Shown here one piece after another: positions 17,287 through 26,321 of a DNA stretch of 64,000 nt. The notes under the pieces were generated by a model that was not told the DNA's origin, did not search any database, and saw only the letters and a list, made by a program, of their open reading frames with translations. Both the position numbers and the translations under genes were made by a program. Location of the stretch: positions 104,363 to 168,362 of the forward strand of contig NZ_ATWL01000009.1 of NCBI RefSeq assembly GCF_000421225.1, read 5' to 3'. Every line of letters begins with the position of its first letter. Position 1 is the first letter of the stretch. The stretch is from Ruania albidiflava DSM 18029. GTDB taxonomy: Bacteria; Actinomycetota; Actinomycetes; Actinomycetales; Beutenbergiaceae.

Positions 17287-17477
17287 CGGCGGGACACATC
17301 AGCGCCCGCGCTGCCCGGTCCTGAGCTACCCGGCACCTGAGCGCTGGGGCATGGTTGGGCGGGCTGGAGCTGTTCGGCGCGCGGTGCTGGGCACGTGGTC
17401 TGGGCGCAGTGGCCTGGTCTCGAGATGGGGTCTGCAACCGGATGCTGGACGGGTCGGTAACGACCTGCTACGTTTTT

Positions 17478-17491
17478 TGCGACCGGTTGCA
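17478..17491. promoter_or_regulatory. LacI-type operator O5
   Basis: TGCGACCGGTTGCA agrees with the regulon consensus except at one position of the left arm. It lies only 12 bases before the AGGAGGA ribosome-binding site of the secreted propeller gene at 17514, so it must overlap the transcription start or the leader. Confidence 0.7.
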
Positions 17492-17513
17492 CAGGTCGGC
17501 CCCAGGAGGAGCA

Positions 17514-20033
17514 ATGAAGCCCAACATCGGACGAAACCGCGGACGGCGGACCGCCATGGTCGCCGCTGCGCTGGCAGCGGCCCTCTCGCTGCTGGTCGCG
17601 CCCACCCAGGCAGCACCGGCACCACCAGCAGCCGCGCAGGACGCTACCCCTGCGCCCGTCGTCGAGGACCTGGGCCCGGCGGTGATGTCGGTGAACGTGC
17701 GCTCGGCCGCATTCGGCGAGCTGGCCGACGGTACCCCTGTGGCCTATGCCGTCTCCAACGGGAACCCGGCCACCTTCACCATGGTGGACGTGACCACCGG
17801 CGAGAGTCTGTTCGCCGCCGAGCTGGAGGGTGCCACCCTCGGCGGCTGGATGCTCGTCGATGATGACGACGGCATGGTGTACTTCACCGCCCGGCACCCG
17901 ATGCCCGGCGGCCTGTTCTCCTTCGATCCGGCCACCAGCGAGCTGACCAACATCACCGAGCGGGTCGCGGGCGAGTCGGTCCTGTACAGCGGCAGCTGGG
18001 GGCCGGACGGTCGGATCTACTTCGGCACGTATCCGCACGCGAAGGTGGTGGCTTTCGACCCGGCCACCGGCGAGTTCGAGGACTACGGCACCCAGACCGA
18101 GGACGCCGCGTACGTCTTCTCCCTGAGCGTCGTTGACGGCGAGATCTGGGCGGGCACCGGCCCGGTGCCGCACCTGTACGCCCTCGACCCGGCCAGCGGG
18201 GACCGGCGGGAGATCCAGCCGCCGGAGGACGTGATGGAGAACACGCAGTGGTTCATCGGTATTGAGCAGCGCGCGGAGAAGGTGCTCGTCCGGCTCTCCC
18301 CGCGGGGCAACTACGACACCGCTGTCTTCGACCTGGGTACAGGCCGGTGGTCGGAGGAGATCATCCCAGCCGTATTCGGGTCCGCACCAACCAACGTGGA
18401 CGCCGACGGTCGGACGTACATGTTCTCCGAGGGGGCGGTGATTGGCTACGACGTCACCACTGGTGAGCTCGTGCCCACCGGCTGGGCCGACACCGAGCTG
18501 CCGGACCTCCTCGCGGACCAGGTGGGCACCTACGACATGACGGTGATGTCCCTTCCTGGTACCGAGGGCGAGACGCTCGTCGGGCTGAGCACCGACGGTG
18601 ACCTGTGGACCTACCACCTGAGCAGCGAGGAGACCACCTTCCGCCATGCGGAGATCGAGCCGGCCCCAGCAGAGGCGCATGGCCTAGGGGTGGGTCCGGA
18701 CGGCAATGCCTATATCGGTGCGTATCTGTCCAGCGGCTCGATGACCCGGGTGGATGCCCAGACCCTGGAGTTGACCCCGCTGCGTGGGCCGAAGCAGGCC
18801 GATGCGATCGCCACCCACGGCGACGAGATCATCGTCACCTCCTACCCCGGTGCGGTGGTGCACGCGGGCGACCTTGGCCAGGAGTGGGACTGGGGCACGA
18901 ATCCGCGCCACGTGCTCACCCTGGACCGTGGCGCCCCCTACTTCCAGGACCGGATCAACGGGGTCGTCTCCATCGGCGACCGGGTGGCACTGGGCACCGT
19001 GCCCGACTACGGAGAGCTCGGTGGTGCGCTCACCCTGCTCGACACCGAGACGGGTGAGTTCGAGTTCCACCGGGACGTCGTTCCTGACCAGAGCATCATC
19101 TCCCTCGCTTATGCCGACGGGCTGATCTACGGAGGCACCTCCATCAACGGGGGGCTCTCGACCACTCCGACCGCACAGTCCGCCGAGCTGTTCGTCTGGG
19201 ACGTCGAGTCGCAGGAGGTGCTGTGGTCAGAGTCGCTTACCGATCATGCCGGCTACCTGGCCGGCCTGTCCTGGGGTGCAGGCGGACAGCTGGTCGGTGC
19301 CACATCGGACGGCGTGCTGTTCGAGTTCGATCCACAGCAGCGCGAGGTGACGTGGTCGGTCCGGCTCTTCGAGGCCGACGAGGGCAACCACGGGGGCTGG
19401 GGCTACTCCACGAAGACCATCTGGGACGAGCGGACCGACTCCTACCTGGTCACCCTGGACGGCACGCTGTACCAGGTGCATCGCAGCTCCGGTGAGTTCG
19501 AGGTGGTGGCAGAGGAGATGGACCAGATCGCCCGGGACGGAACCGGTCACATCATCGGCGTGGACCTCACGCACGCCTACCGCATCGACCTCGATGGCCA
19601 GGACGTCACCTGTGACCGGACGATCACCAGCGACCGCAACGGGCCGCTGCGGGTCGCCGACGGTATCACCTGTGTGGACGATGCTCTGTTGCGCGGACCG
19701 GTGACCGTTGCTGAAGGTGCCGGTCTGGTGCTGACCGATGCGCAGCTGCGTGGGCCACTGCGTGCTGGTGCCCCGACTGTGGTGCACCTGGTCGATTCCG
19801 ACGTGGCCGGCCCGGTGCGCATCGACGGCGCTACCGAGGACGTCGTGCTGCAGAACAGCACGATCAGCGGCCCGGTGCGGCTGACCAACGGTGCAACCAA
19901 GCTAGCGCCGCTGATCGGCGGCAACGCCGTGAACGGGCCGCTGTCCTGCTCAGACAACGACCCGGCTCCTGTGGACTCCGGTCTCGACAACGAGGTCCGC
20001 GGTCCCCAGCGCGGGCAGTGTGCTGCGCTCTAG
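17514..20033 (+). CDS. Secreted beta-propeller protein with C-terminal repeat tail (propeller 1)
   Basis: This 839-residue exported protein is not assigned to a characterised enzyme family. A signal peptide (about residues 1-40, twin-Arg-like RGRRT then a long Ala/Leu stretch ending PTQA) is followed by about 640 residues of WD40/PQQ-like blades with recurring LYALDPASGD, VVAFDPATGEFEDYGT and GGALTLLDTETGEF motifs. The last 140 residues carry short repeats (RGPVTV, GPLRA, GPVRI, GPVRL) and paired cysteines ending GQCAAL, a tail I recognise from other actinobacterial secreted carbohydrate enzymes. The ATG at 17514 has AGGAGGA at ideal spacing. It resembles the protein at 22595 over its full length. 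Several polysaccharide lyase families are seven-bladed propellers; a lyase or glycan-binding role is inference. Confidence 0.75.
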   Translation: MKPNIGRNRGRRTAMVAAALAAALSLLVAPTQAAPAPPAAAQDATPAPVVEDLGPAVMSVNVRSAAFGELADGTPVAYAVSNGNPATFTMVDVTTGESLFAAELEGATLGGWMLVDDDDGMVYFTARHPMPGGLFSFDPATSELTNITERVAGESVLYSGSWGPDGRIYFGTYPHAKVVAFDPATGEFEDYGTQTEDAAYVFSLSVVDGEIWAGTGPVPHLYALDPASGDRREIQPPEDVMENTQWFIGIEQRAEKVLVRLSPRGNYDTAVFDLGTGRWSEEIIPAVFGSAPTNVDADGRTYMFSEGAVIGYDVTTGELVPTGWADTELPDLLADQVGTYDMTVMSLPGTEGETLVGLSTDGDLWTYHLSSEETTFRHAEIEPAPAEAHGLGVGPDGNAYIGAYLSSGSMTRVDAQTLELTPLRGPKQADAIATHGDEIIVTSYPGAVVHAGDLGQEWDWGTNPRHVLTLDRGAPYFQDRINGVVSIGDRVALGTVPDYGELGGALTLLDTETGEFEFHRDVVPDQSIISLAYADGLIYGGTSINGGLSTTPTAQSAELFVWDVESQEVLWSESLTDHAGYLAGLSWGAGGQLVGATSDGVLFEFDPQQREVTWSVRLFEADEGNHGGWGYSTKTIWDERTDSYLVTLDGTLYQVHRSSGEFEVVAEEMDQIARDGTGHIIGVDLTHAYRIDLDGQDVTCDRTITSDRNGPLRVADGITCVDDALLRGPVTVAEGAGLVLTDAQLRGPLRAGAPTVVHLVDSDVAGPVRIDGATEDVVLQNSTISGPVRLTNGATKLAPLIGGNAVNGPLSCSDNDPAPVDSGLDNEVRGPQRGQCAAL

Positions 20034-20094
20034 CTGTACCAGCCGGGAGGCGGGTGGCACTCGGCGAGTCTGGTTGATGCAGCGAGAGCCTCCG

Positions 20095-20131
20095 GGTGGG
20101 GGTGTGGTTGCTCGAAGGCCGCACCCCCACC
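20095..20131. terminator. Probable bidirectional terminator between convergent genes
   Basis: A perfect 10-bp inverted repeat (GGTGGGGGTG at 20095-20104 and its complement at 20122-20131) with a 17-base loop lies in the 267-base gap between the propeller 1 gene and the opposing nagB-like gene. No T-tract follows, as is common in this GC range. Confidence 0.55.
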
Positions 20132-20300
20132 AGGGGCGTCCTTCTGTTCTGCGGCCGTACAGGACACCTGCCAGTACGAGCTGTCAGCGGAGCACTCTGG
20201 CGGCTCGTCAGGAGCGTCGCGACGGGGCCGACGTGCTCGTCTGAGGACCGGGGTGGCAGTCGGCAGCGGCTGCCCGGGACGGCGGGAGGCCGATCTTGCG

Positions 20301-21077
20301 CTACCTGTCAGCGCGCTCGAGCTGGGCTGCTGCCGCCGTGTCGAGGAACAGCGTGGCATCTGGATGGGTGCGCAGCACGGTGGCTGGCACAGCCGAGCTC
20401 ACCGGTTCCATCAGCGCCGCCCGGACCGCGTCGGCCTTGATCGTGCCGAGCACGGTGGCCACCATCGACTTTCCACGCAACAGCGCCGGAACGGTAAGGG
20501 TGAGCGCTCGCTCAGGCACCTCACCGATAGTGGAGAACAGGCCCTCGTCGACCTGTTGCTGGCGGGAGGTGGTGGTCAGCGGGACCTCCCGCAGGAGCGC
20601 GGGGTCGTCGAAGCTCGCCTCGTGCGGCTCGTTGAACGCCACGTGCCCGTTCACGCCCATGCCCAGACAGACCACGTCGATGTCGGCCCGGGCGACCAGG
20701 TCGCTATACCGGCGGATCTCCCCTTGCGCGTCCCCCTCAGTCTGGATGCGCTGCAGCCCGGGCAACGCAGCGGCCGGAAGCCGCTCGGCGAGCCACTGGC
20801 CGAAGGCCGCCGGATGATCGGGGTGCAGACCGAAGTACTCGTCCATGTGCAACGACTCCACAGCGGACCAGTCGATGCGCTGGTCGGCGCCGAGCGTGCG
20901 CAGCATGACTTCCTGAGAGGGGGCGCTGGCGAAGATCACCCGTGCACGGCCCTTCTCGGTCAGCGCTCGGTGGAGGAGATCCGCCGCGAGCGCTCCCGCC
21001 TGTGCGCCCGCCCGCTCCGCGGTGTCAGCGATGACAACACCCCCAGAGAGGGTGCCCTGTTCAGACTTGATCATCAT
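20301..21077 (-). CDS. nagB: Glucosamine-6-phosphate deaminase (NagB-like)
   Basis: The 258-residue protein matches the NagB/6-phosphogluconolactonase fold and length. Key motifs are SLHMDEYFG (Asp79, Glu80) and the active-site loop NGHVAFNEP (residues 143-151), with His145 and Glu150. It would convert glucosamine-6-phosphate to fructose-6-phosphate plus ammonia in the cytoplasm. The start is one of two adjacent ATGs (21077/21074), with GGGGA upstream favouring the second. It is divergent from an AGE-family epimerase with two LacI operators between them. No nagA is seen nearby, so related hexosamine phosphates are possible. Confidence 0.85.
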   Translation of the reverse strand: MMIKSEQGTLSGGVVIADTAERAGAQAGALAADLLHRALTEKGRARVIFASAPSQEVMLRTLGADQRIDWSAVESLHMDEYFGLHPDHPAAFGQWLAERLPAAALPGLQRIQTEGDAQGEIRRYSDLVARADIDVVCLGMGVNGHVAFNEPHEASFDDPALLREVPLTTTSRQQQVDEGLFSTIGEVPERALTLTVPALLRGKSMVATVLGTIKADAVRAALMEPVSSAVPATVLRTHPDATLFLDTAAAAQLERADR

Positions 21078-21100
21078 TCCCCATCTTCTACCTGGACCAG

Positions 21101-21114
21101 TGCAATCGGTTGCA
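21101..21114. promoter_or_regulatory. LacI-type operator O6
   Basis: TGCAATCGGTTGCA fits the regulon consensus and lies 24 bases before the nagB-like start, in the 236-base divergent promoter region. A second site begins 44 bases further on, close to four helical turns, which would suit cooperative binding. Confidence 0.8.
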
Positions 21115-21144
21115 CCGATATAGTAACCAGACCATACTGAGAGA

Positions 21145-21158
21145 AGCAACCGATTGCG
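21145..21158. promoter_or_regulatory. LacI-type operator O7
   Basis: AGCAACCGATTGCG matches the operator core with changed outer bases. It lies in the divergent region between the nagB-like gene and the epimerase gene and is the second of a closely spaced pair. Confidence 0.65.
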
Positions 21159-21313
21159 GCATCGATGGTGTCGAGTGCGCCTTGACCCATCACCCCTCCG
21201 CCATCCGGCCGCGACCATGCCACCAGATCACTGCTTGACCCGATTGCCCCCAGCGACAACTCGCGCAGCACCCGACCACCCGGGACTGTCTCCCTCCGAC
21301 CGAAGGAGTACCG

Positions 21314-22552
21314 ATGGACCTCACTGCAATGGCAGGCCAGGCACGCCACCAGCTCACCGAGGTGGTGCTGCCATTCTGGCTGTCCTACGGCATCGATACC
21401 GAGAACGGGGGGTTTCATACCACCTTCGACAACCGCGGTCGCCGCCAGGGAGGTGCTGGCAAGTTCGTCTGGTCCCAGGGCCGGTTTGTCTGGCTGTTGG
21501 CCCGGGCTGCCGATCTCTCCCGTCGTGGAGTGCTCGACCTGGAGCCGGAGCAGCTGCTTGTCCCGGCGCGGGCGGGCGCGCAGTTCCTGCGGGATCATGC
21601 GGTGCACCCGGACGGCACGTGCTCCTTCGTGCTCACCGACGAGGGCCGACCCTGGCAGGGTAGTGGGCAGAGCGGGCACAGCGTCTATGCGGACTGCTTC
21701 TTTGTGATGGGGTTGGCCGAGCTCGCCCGCGCCGATCGGGACCAGCATTGGCTCCAGCTCGCCCGACCGGTGCTGGCCACGGCGCGGCGCAGCGTCCTGG
21801 CCGGCACCGCCGACACACCGCCGTACGAGGTGCCGGCCGGATACAGGGCCTTTGGTCCGCCGATGATCCTGCTGAACACGATGCTGGTGGTCGGGCAAGC
21901 GCAGACCGAGCTTGAGGGTGGTCTGGATCCCGAGCTGCGTGCTCAGCTGGCCGAGCTCGTGGACGTGGTGACTTCGCACCGGCTCGCCGACGGGACCGTC
22001 CAGGAGATGATCGGGCCGGCGGAAGACACGCTGGTGGCCCGCCATCGCGTGCCTGGGCACGCGATCGAGGGGATGTGGGTGCTGCTCGAGACCCTCGACC
22101 TGATCGGTGACGACCGGGATCGCACGCCTTTGCTGGAGACTATCGTGGCCTCTTGCGAGCTGGGCTGGGACCGCGAGTACGGCGGGCTGCTGCGCTACAC
22201 GGATGCCTCCGGACCGCTAGCTCCGCAGGGGGTGGACACCGGCACGGGCTATGAGGGTCTGGTGAAGCGTACATGGTCCACCAAGCTCTGGTGGGTGCAC
22301 TCGGAGGCGTTCGCGGCAGCGGCCATCGCCGCCTATGGCTACCGGTATACCCCGGCCGCGCCCTGGGTCGAGCGGGTCTGGGCCTACACCATGGACGTCT
22401 TCCCCGGCGGGGACGAGGGGGCGGAGTGGATCCAGATCCGGGATCGCAGCGGTGCGCCGCTGGATGAGGTGGTTGCCCTCCCGGTCAAGGATCCGTTCCA
22501 CATCAGCCGGAACCTGATGCAGATCATCGAGCTGACACACCGAAGGAGTTGA
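21314..22552 (+). CDS. AGE-family sugar epimerase (N-acylglucosamine 2-epimerase family)
   Basis: This 412-residue cytoplasmic protein has the (alpha/alpha)6-barrel pattern of the AGE family: FWLSYGIDTENGGFHTTFD at the N-terminus, GHSVYADCFF in the middle, RVPGHAIEG near residue 245, WWVHSEAF near 330 and DPFHISRN near the end. The histidines in these motifs are the expected acid/base residues. Family members interconvert GlcNAc and ManNAc, mannose and fructose, or epimerise cellobiose. The neighbouring NagB-like deaminase favours an amino sugar, but this cannot be settled by sequence. The ATG has AAGGAG at good spacing, and operators O6/O7 control it. Confidence 0.85.
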   Translation: MDLTAMAGQARHQLTEVVLPFWLSYGIDTENGGFHTTFDNRGRRQGGAGKFVWSQGRFVWLLARAADLSRRGVLDLEPEQLLVPARAGAQFLRDHAVHPDGTCSFVLTDEGRPWQGSGQSGHSVYADCFFVMGLAELARADRDQHWLQLARPVLATARRSVLAGTADTPPYEVPAGYRAFGPPMILLNTMLVVGQAQTELEGGLDPELRAQLAELVDVVTSHRLADGTVQEMIGPAEDTLVARHRVPGHAIEGMWVLLETLDLIGDDRDRTPLLETIVASCELGWDREYGGLLRYTDASGPLAPQGVDTGTGYEGLVKRTWSTKLWWVHSEAFAAAAIAAYGYRYTPAAPWVERVWAYTMDVFPGGDEGAEWIQIRDRSGAPLDEVVALPVKDPFHISRNLMQIIELTHRRS

Positions 22553-22594
22553 ACGGACCACGGCTACGCGCTGGTCCAACGGCAGCCGGTCGCG

Positions 22595-25024
22595 CTAGTC
22601 CAGCAGCACCCGGCACTGGCCGCTGACCGGACCCGTCAGCTCGTTGGGTATGCCACCGTCGTCGGGCTCCTGCTGGTTCCGGTGACAGGCCAGTGCGCCG
22701 GTGATCGTGCTACCGGATATGAGGATCTCACCCTCGGTGCCGCTCAGGTGCGCCGAACCGGTGATGGTGGACGATCGCAGCTCGATGCGTGCGGCGCGAT
22801 GGGCCAGCAGCGATCCCGTCATGGTGCTGTCCTGCATCTGCAGCGTGGCTCCTGCTCCGAGGATGACCGATCCGGACAGCTCGGCGTCGTGGACGCACCA
22901 CACGCCCGCCTCCGCGCGGACGGCGCCGCGATGGGTGCCGGTGATCGTCTCGGTGCAGTGGTCGCCGGGAAGGTCGTAGCGGTAGACGTTCGTGGTGTCG
23001 GCGTAGTAGAGGTCTCCGGCAGCCAGGGCGGCTTCCTGGATCCCGCCGCTTTGGAGGACCTCGGGCTCCGGGACCTCCGGATCAAATCGGAACAACGTTC
23101 CGCCGGCCAGGCCATAGATCAGTCCGTCGGTCTCGCGGTAGCTCAGCATGCTCCGGCTGCCCCAGACGTTGGTGTTGCGCAGGTCGGTCTCGATCACCTG
23201 CTGCACCGACCTGGTGACGGTGTCGTAGCTGAACAGTTCTCCGGAATCGGCCATCCCCCACAGCGTCCCGGTCCCGTCGATCGCCACGGCGTGGATCACC
23301 TCGGCACCTGGAATCACTACCTCGCTGTGCACTACCTCGGCGGCGGCGATGTCCCACGTGAACAGCTCGGCCTCGGTCGCGACCGGGTCAGAGTCCAGCG
23401 CGCCATGGACGGAGCTGCCGCCGTAGATCATGCCGCCGGCGTAGGCCAGGTCGGTCACGCTCTGGTCGGGCACGACGTCCCGGTAGGTCTCGTGTGCACC
23501 GGTGACCGGATCGAAGAGGGTGAGCGCCCCGCCCAGCTGACCATAGGTCGCGATCGTGCCTGCTGCCACGAGGTCGCCAGCCGAGACCAGGTGCCGGGGC
23601 CGGTCCTGGCCCGCTTCGGCGAGCGAGAACAGCTGGTGCGGATCCTCGCCCCAGTCCCATCCGCCGTCGTGCCCGGTAGCAAAGAACGACGCGCCCGGGT
23701 ACGTGCCCACCACGGTCATCCCTTGATGGGCAACGATCGCATCGGCCTGGGTGGGCCCATCGAGCTGGGCGACTTGCCCGGTAGCCGGGTCCACTCTGGC
23801 CATCACACCAGGACTGAGGTACCCACCCAGGTAGACCTCCCCGTCACCACCAGCGGCCAGGGACATGACGGTCACCGCTGATCCGAACGGGTCCGGATGC
23901 ACCAGGTCCGCGGCGCCGGTGCGCAAGCTGTATCGCCAGATCGTGCCGTCGGTGCGCACACCGACCAGCGACTGGCCGGGAAAGTCGTCGGTGCCCAGCT
24001 CGATCAGGAACAGCTGACTGGTCCCCTCGGTCGCACCCTCGATCGCGCTGCCGTCGATGTCGATCGGTGTGGCGGTGCGCTCAGCGAGGTCGTAGCCGGC
24101 GGGGGTGCCCTCCGGGTCCAGGTAGTAGAAGGAGCCGTCCACTGCGTCTTCGGTGTACAACCACAGCCCACCCACCGCGATCTGGTCCACCCAGCCGCTC
24201 TCGTCGCGCAGGGACAGGTTCACATCGTCGACCATGCGGTGCGAGACTGCGGTCACGCCACGGTAGCTCTCGACCCGCTGGACGAAGTCGCCTGCCGCGG
24301 TGACGTTCTCCGGAAGCTCGATCGGGGTCATGGCACCGTTGCCAGGATCGACCTGGACGAGCTGAGCGGGCGTTCCGGCGCCGACCCACACTCCCTCGTC
24401 CGTGACGTCCAGACCCCAGGCGTAGTCGCTGCCCTCAGCCACGGTGCCGTACTCGGTGAACTCCGCGGTAGCCAGGTCCATCGCGTACAGCTCGGCGTTC
24501 GGGTAGGTGGTGCCGTACAGGGTGTCACCGACGATGTCGATGGTGCGCAGCATCTCTTCTCCGGCGACCCCGACAGCCAGCTCGGTGAGCTCTCCGGCTC
24601 CCGGGTCATACCGCCACATGGTGCCGTCGTTCGGGCTGCGGACGCTCAGGTACACCTGGTGGTCCTCGGCCACATCGATCGAGGCCGCCACCGAGTAGGG
24701 GGCCATGTCATGGCTGTCCAGCACCTCTCCGGTGCGCAGGTCCAATACGGTGAGGCTGACAGGTTCGCCATCGGAGAAGACATAAGCCACCGGTGTTCCG
24801 TCCGCGAGTACGTCCACGGCGGAGAGGCGCACGTTCGGTGCCACCATGGCCACGCCCAGGTCAGTGACCGGATCGTCGGACACGTCGTTGCCGTCCGGTC
24901 CCGCCCAGGCGGCGGTCGTCGCGCCGCTCAGGCCGAGCGCGCCGAGCAGGACGGTGGTGAGGCAGGCTGCTGCCCGCTGGCGGATGGTGTCGTGACGAGT
25001 GTGCGTTGGGGGCTGGTGCCGCAT
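22595..25024 (-). CDS. Secreted beta-propeller protein with C-terminal repeat tail (propeller 2)
   Basis: This 809-residue exported protein is a paralogue of the one at 17514: both share blocks such as DLGxAMxxxNVR near the mature start, TYPNAELYAMDLATAEFTEYGT versus its counterpart, GGALTLFDPVTGAHETYRDV, DVVPDQS and GWDWGEDPHQL. A signal peptide precedes residue 45 (SGATTAAWAG). The C-terminal 130 residues have short repeats (TGSLLA, SSTITGSA, SGSTITGALAC) with cysteines and end GPVSGQC. The ATG at 25024 (MRHQPP) with GGAGA upstream is chosen over a TTG at 25075, because the latter starts inside the operator. No catalytic family is recognised; a role on the surface or in the medium against the substrate glycan is likely from the regulon. 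Confidence 0.75.
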   Translation of the reverse strand: MRHQPPTHTRHDTIRQRAAACLTTVLLGALGLSGATTAAWAGPDGNDVSDDPVTDLGVAMVAPNVRLSAVDVLADGTPVAYVFSDGEPVSLTVLDLRTGEVLDSHDMAPYSVAASIDVAEDHQVYLSVRSPNDGTMWRYDPGAGELTELAVGVAGEEMLRTIDIVGDTLYGTTYPNAELYAMDLATAEFTEYGTVAEGSDYAWGLDVTDEGVWVGAGTPAQLVQVDPGNGAMTPIELPENVTAAGDFVQRVESYRGVTAVSHRMVDDVNLSLRDESGWVDQIAVGGLWLYTEDAVDGSFYYLDPEGTPAGYDLAERTATPIDIDGSAIEGATEGTSQLFLIELGTDDFPGQSLVGVRTDGTIWRYSLRTGAADLVHPDPFGSAVTVMSLAAGGDGEVYLGGYLSPGVMARVDPATGQVAQLDGPTQADAIVAHQGMTVVGTYPGASFFATGHDGGWDWGEDPHQLFSLAEAGQDRPRHLVSAGDLVAAGTIATYGQLGGALTLFDPVTGAHETYRDVVPDQSVTDLAYAGGMIYGGSSVHGALDSDPVATEAELFTWDIAAAEVVHSEVVIPGAEVIHAVAIDGTGTLWGMADSGELFSYDTVTRSVQQVIETDLRNTNVWGSRSMLSYRETDGLIYGLAGGTLFRFDPEVPEPEVLQSGGIQEAALAAGDLYYADTTNVYRYDLPGDHCTETITGTHRGAVRAEAGVWCVHDAELSGSVILGAGATLQMQDSTMTGSLLAHRAARIELRSSTITGSAHLSGTEGEILISGSTITGALACHRNQQEPDDGGIPNELTGPVSGQCRVLLD

Positions 25025-25070
25025 GAGCTCGGTCTCCGGTCGTCGGACTTCACTGTCGTCGTCAACGTAT

Positions 25071-25084
25071 TGCAATCGCTTGCA
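25071..25084. promoter_or_regulatory. LacI-type operator O8
   Basis: TGCAATCGCTTGCA, identical to O2, lies between the divergent genes for propeller 2 (start 25024) and the D-2-hydroxyacid dehydrogenase (start 25138). A single site could control both. It is the right-hand boundary of the regulon in this window. Confidence 0.8.
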
Positions 25085-25137
25085 ATCTTCAACAGCGCGT
25101 CGGTAGGGTGCGAGGCACCTTCGGATCAGGACGGACG

Positions 25138-26145
25138 ATGACTGATAGCACCAGAATCTATGTCGCTATGCGATCCCAGGAGTTCCAGCGGTTGTTCGAT
25201 GAGTCCGCACAGGCCGCGCTGCACCGCCTCGGCACAGTGGAGTTCGCACCCGACGCCGACCGTACGGTGGTGCCGCACACCGCCGGCGACCGGTACGACG
25301 TGCTGGTCACCTCCTGGAGCACCGCGCCCTTCTCCGCTACGGCGGTACGTGGTGGGCGGCTCAGGCTTGCGGTGCACGCCGCCGGCTCAGTACGTAAGCT
25401 GTTCCCACCGGAGCTGCTCGACGGCGACCTTCGACTGTGCCAGGGAGGTGCGGCGCCGATGGCGGTGGCGGTGGCAGAGATGTCCGTCACGCTCACCCTG
25501 ATGCTGCTGCGTAACGTGCAGATCCACGACCGGGGCCTGCAGACCACGCGCGACTGGCAGCGCAGCGGGCACGGCATGCTTGGCCACGGTGTGCACGGCC
25601 GGCGGATCGGGGTGGTAGGCCTGTCTCGGGTGGGACAAGCCTACGTCCGGATGATCACCGGGCTCGGCGGGCAGGGTGTGCGCGCGTACGACCCGTATGC
25701 CAGTGCCGGCTCTGCCGCCGACCTCGGTGTGGAGCTGACGGGTTTGGACGACCTGTGCCGCACCAGCGACGTGCTGGCTGTCTGCGCCCCAGCCACTCCA
25801 CAGACCCATCACCTCGTGGGCGCGGACCAGCTGCGCCTGCTCCCGACTGACGCGGTGCTGGTCAATGCCGGCCGGTCAGCCCTGGTGGACCAGGAGGCAC
25901 TCACCGCCGAGCTGGTGTCCGGGCGCATCCGTGCGGGACTGGACGTTTTTGACGCCGAGCCGTTGCCCGCAGAGCACCCGCTGTACGGGTTGGAGAACGT
26001 GGTCCTCACCCCGCACGTCGCAGGAGGCACTGTCGAGGCTCGGTTCGGCCAGGGTGCCGAGGTGGTGGCCGAGATCAGTCGTTTCCTGCGCGGAGAGGAC
26101 CTCGAGCACGAGGTCACGCAGGCGATCTACAACCGGTTGGCCTGA
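25138..26145 (+). CDS. D-isomer-specific 2-hydroxyacid dehydrogenase (NAD-dependent)
   Basis: This 335-residue oxidoreductase has the NAD-binding motif GVVGLSRVGQAYV (residues 158-170) and the catalytic triad of the family: Arg246 (VNAGRSALVD), Glu274 (DVFDAEPLP) and His293 (LTPHVAGGT). It would interconvert a D-2-hydroxyacid and the 2-keto acid. The ATG at 25138 is preceded by a weak purine tract; an upstream in-frame start at 25108 is possible. It shares operator O8 with the divergent propeller 2 gene, so its substrate is probably an acid released from the glycan. Confidence 0.88.
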   Translation: MTDSTRIYVAMRSQEFQRLFDESAQAALHRLGTVEFAPDADRTVVPHTAGDRYDVLVTSWSTAPFSATAVRGGRLRLAVHAAGSVRKLFPPELLDGDLRLCQGGAAPMAVAVAEMSVTLTLMLLRNVQIHDRGLQTTRDWQRSGHGMLGHGVHGRRIGVVGLSRVGQAYVRMITGLGGQGVRAYDPYASAGSAADLGVELTGLDDLCRTSDVLAVCAPATPQTHHLVGADQLRLLPTDAVLVNAGRSALVDQEALTAELVSGRIRAGLDVFDAEPLPAEHPLYGLENVVLTPHVAGGTVEARFGQGAEVVAEISRFLRGEDLEHEVTQAIYNRLA

Positions 26146-26321
26146 GCCCGGGGTCTGGTCAAGGTGCAGGTGCGAGCACCCGTCCAGCGCAGCACTGCCG
26201 AACTGTCCTGGGACGGTAGGACGTCGAGCCAGTGAGGTTCTGCAAGTGAGTGCGGCAGGTGCCGCGGTCTGCACTGCGGTCGGAGGTTCGCACCCGATGT
26301 CGTGCGTGGCAGACTGCAAGG

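Noticed and set aside
17433..17446. TGCAACCGGATGCT as a further LacI operator
   Set aside because: Only one half-site fits and a better site (17478) lies between it and the gene.
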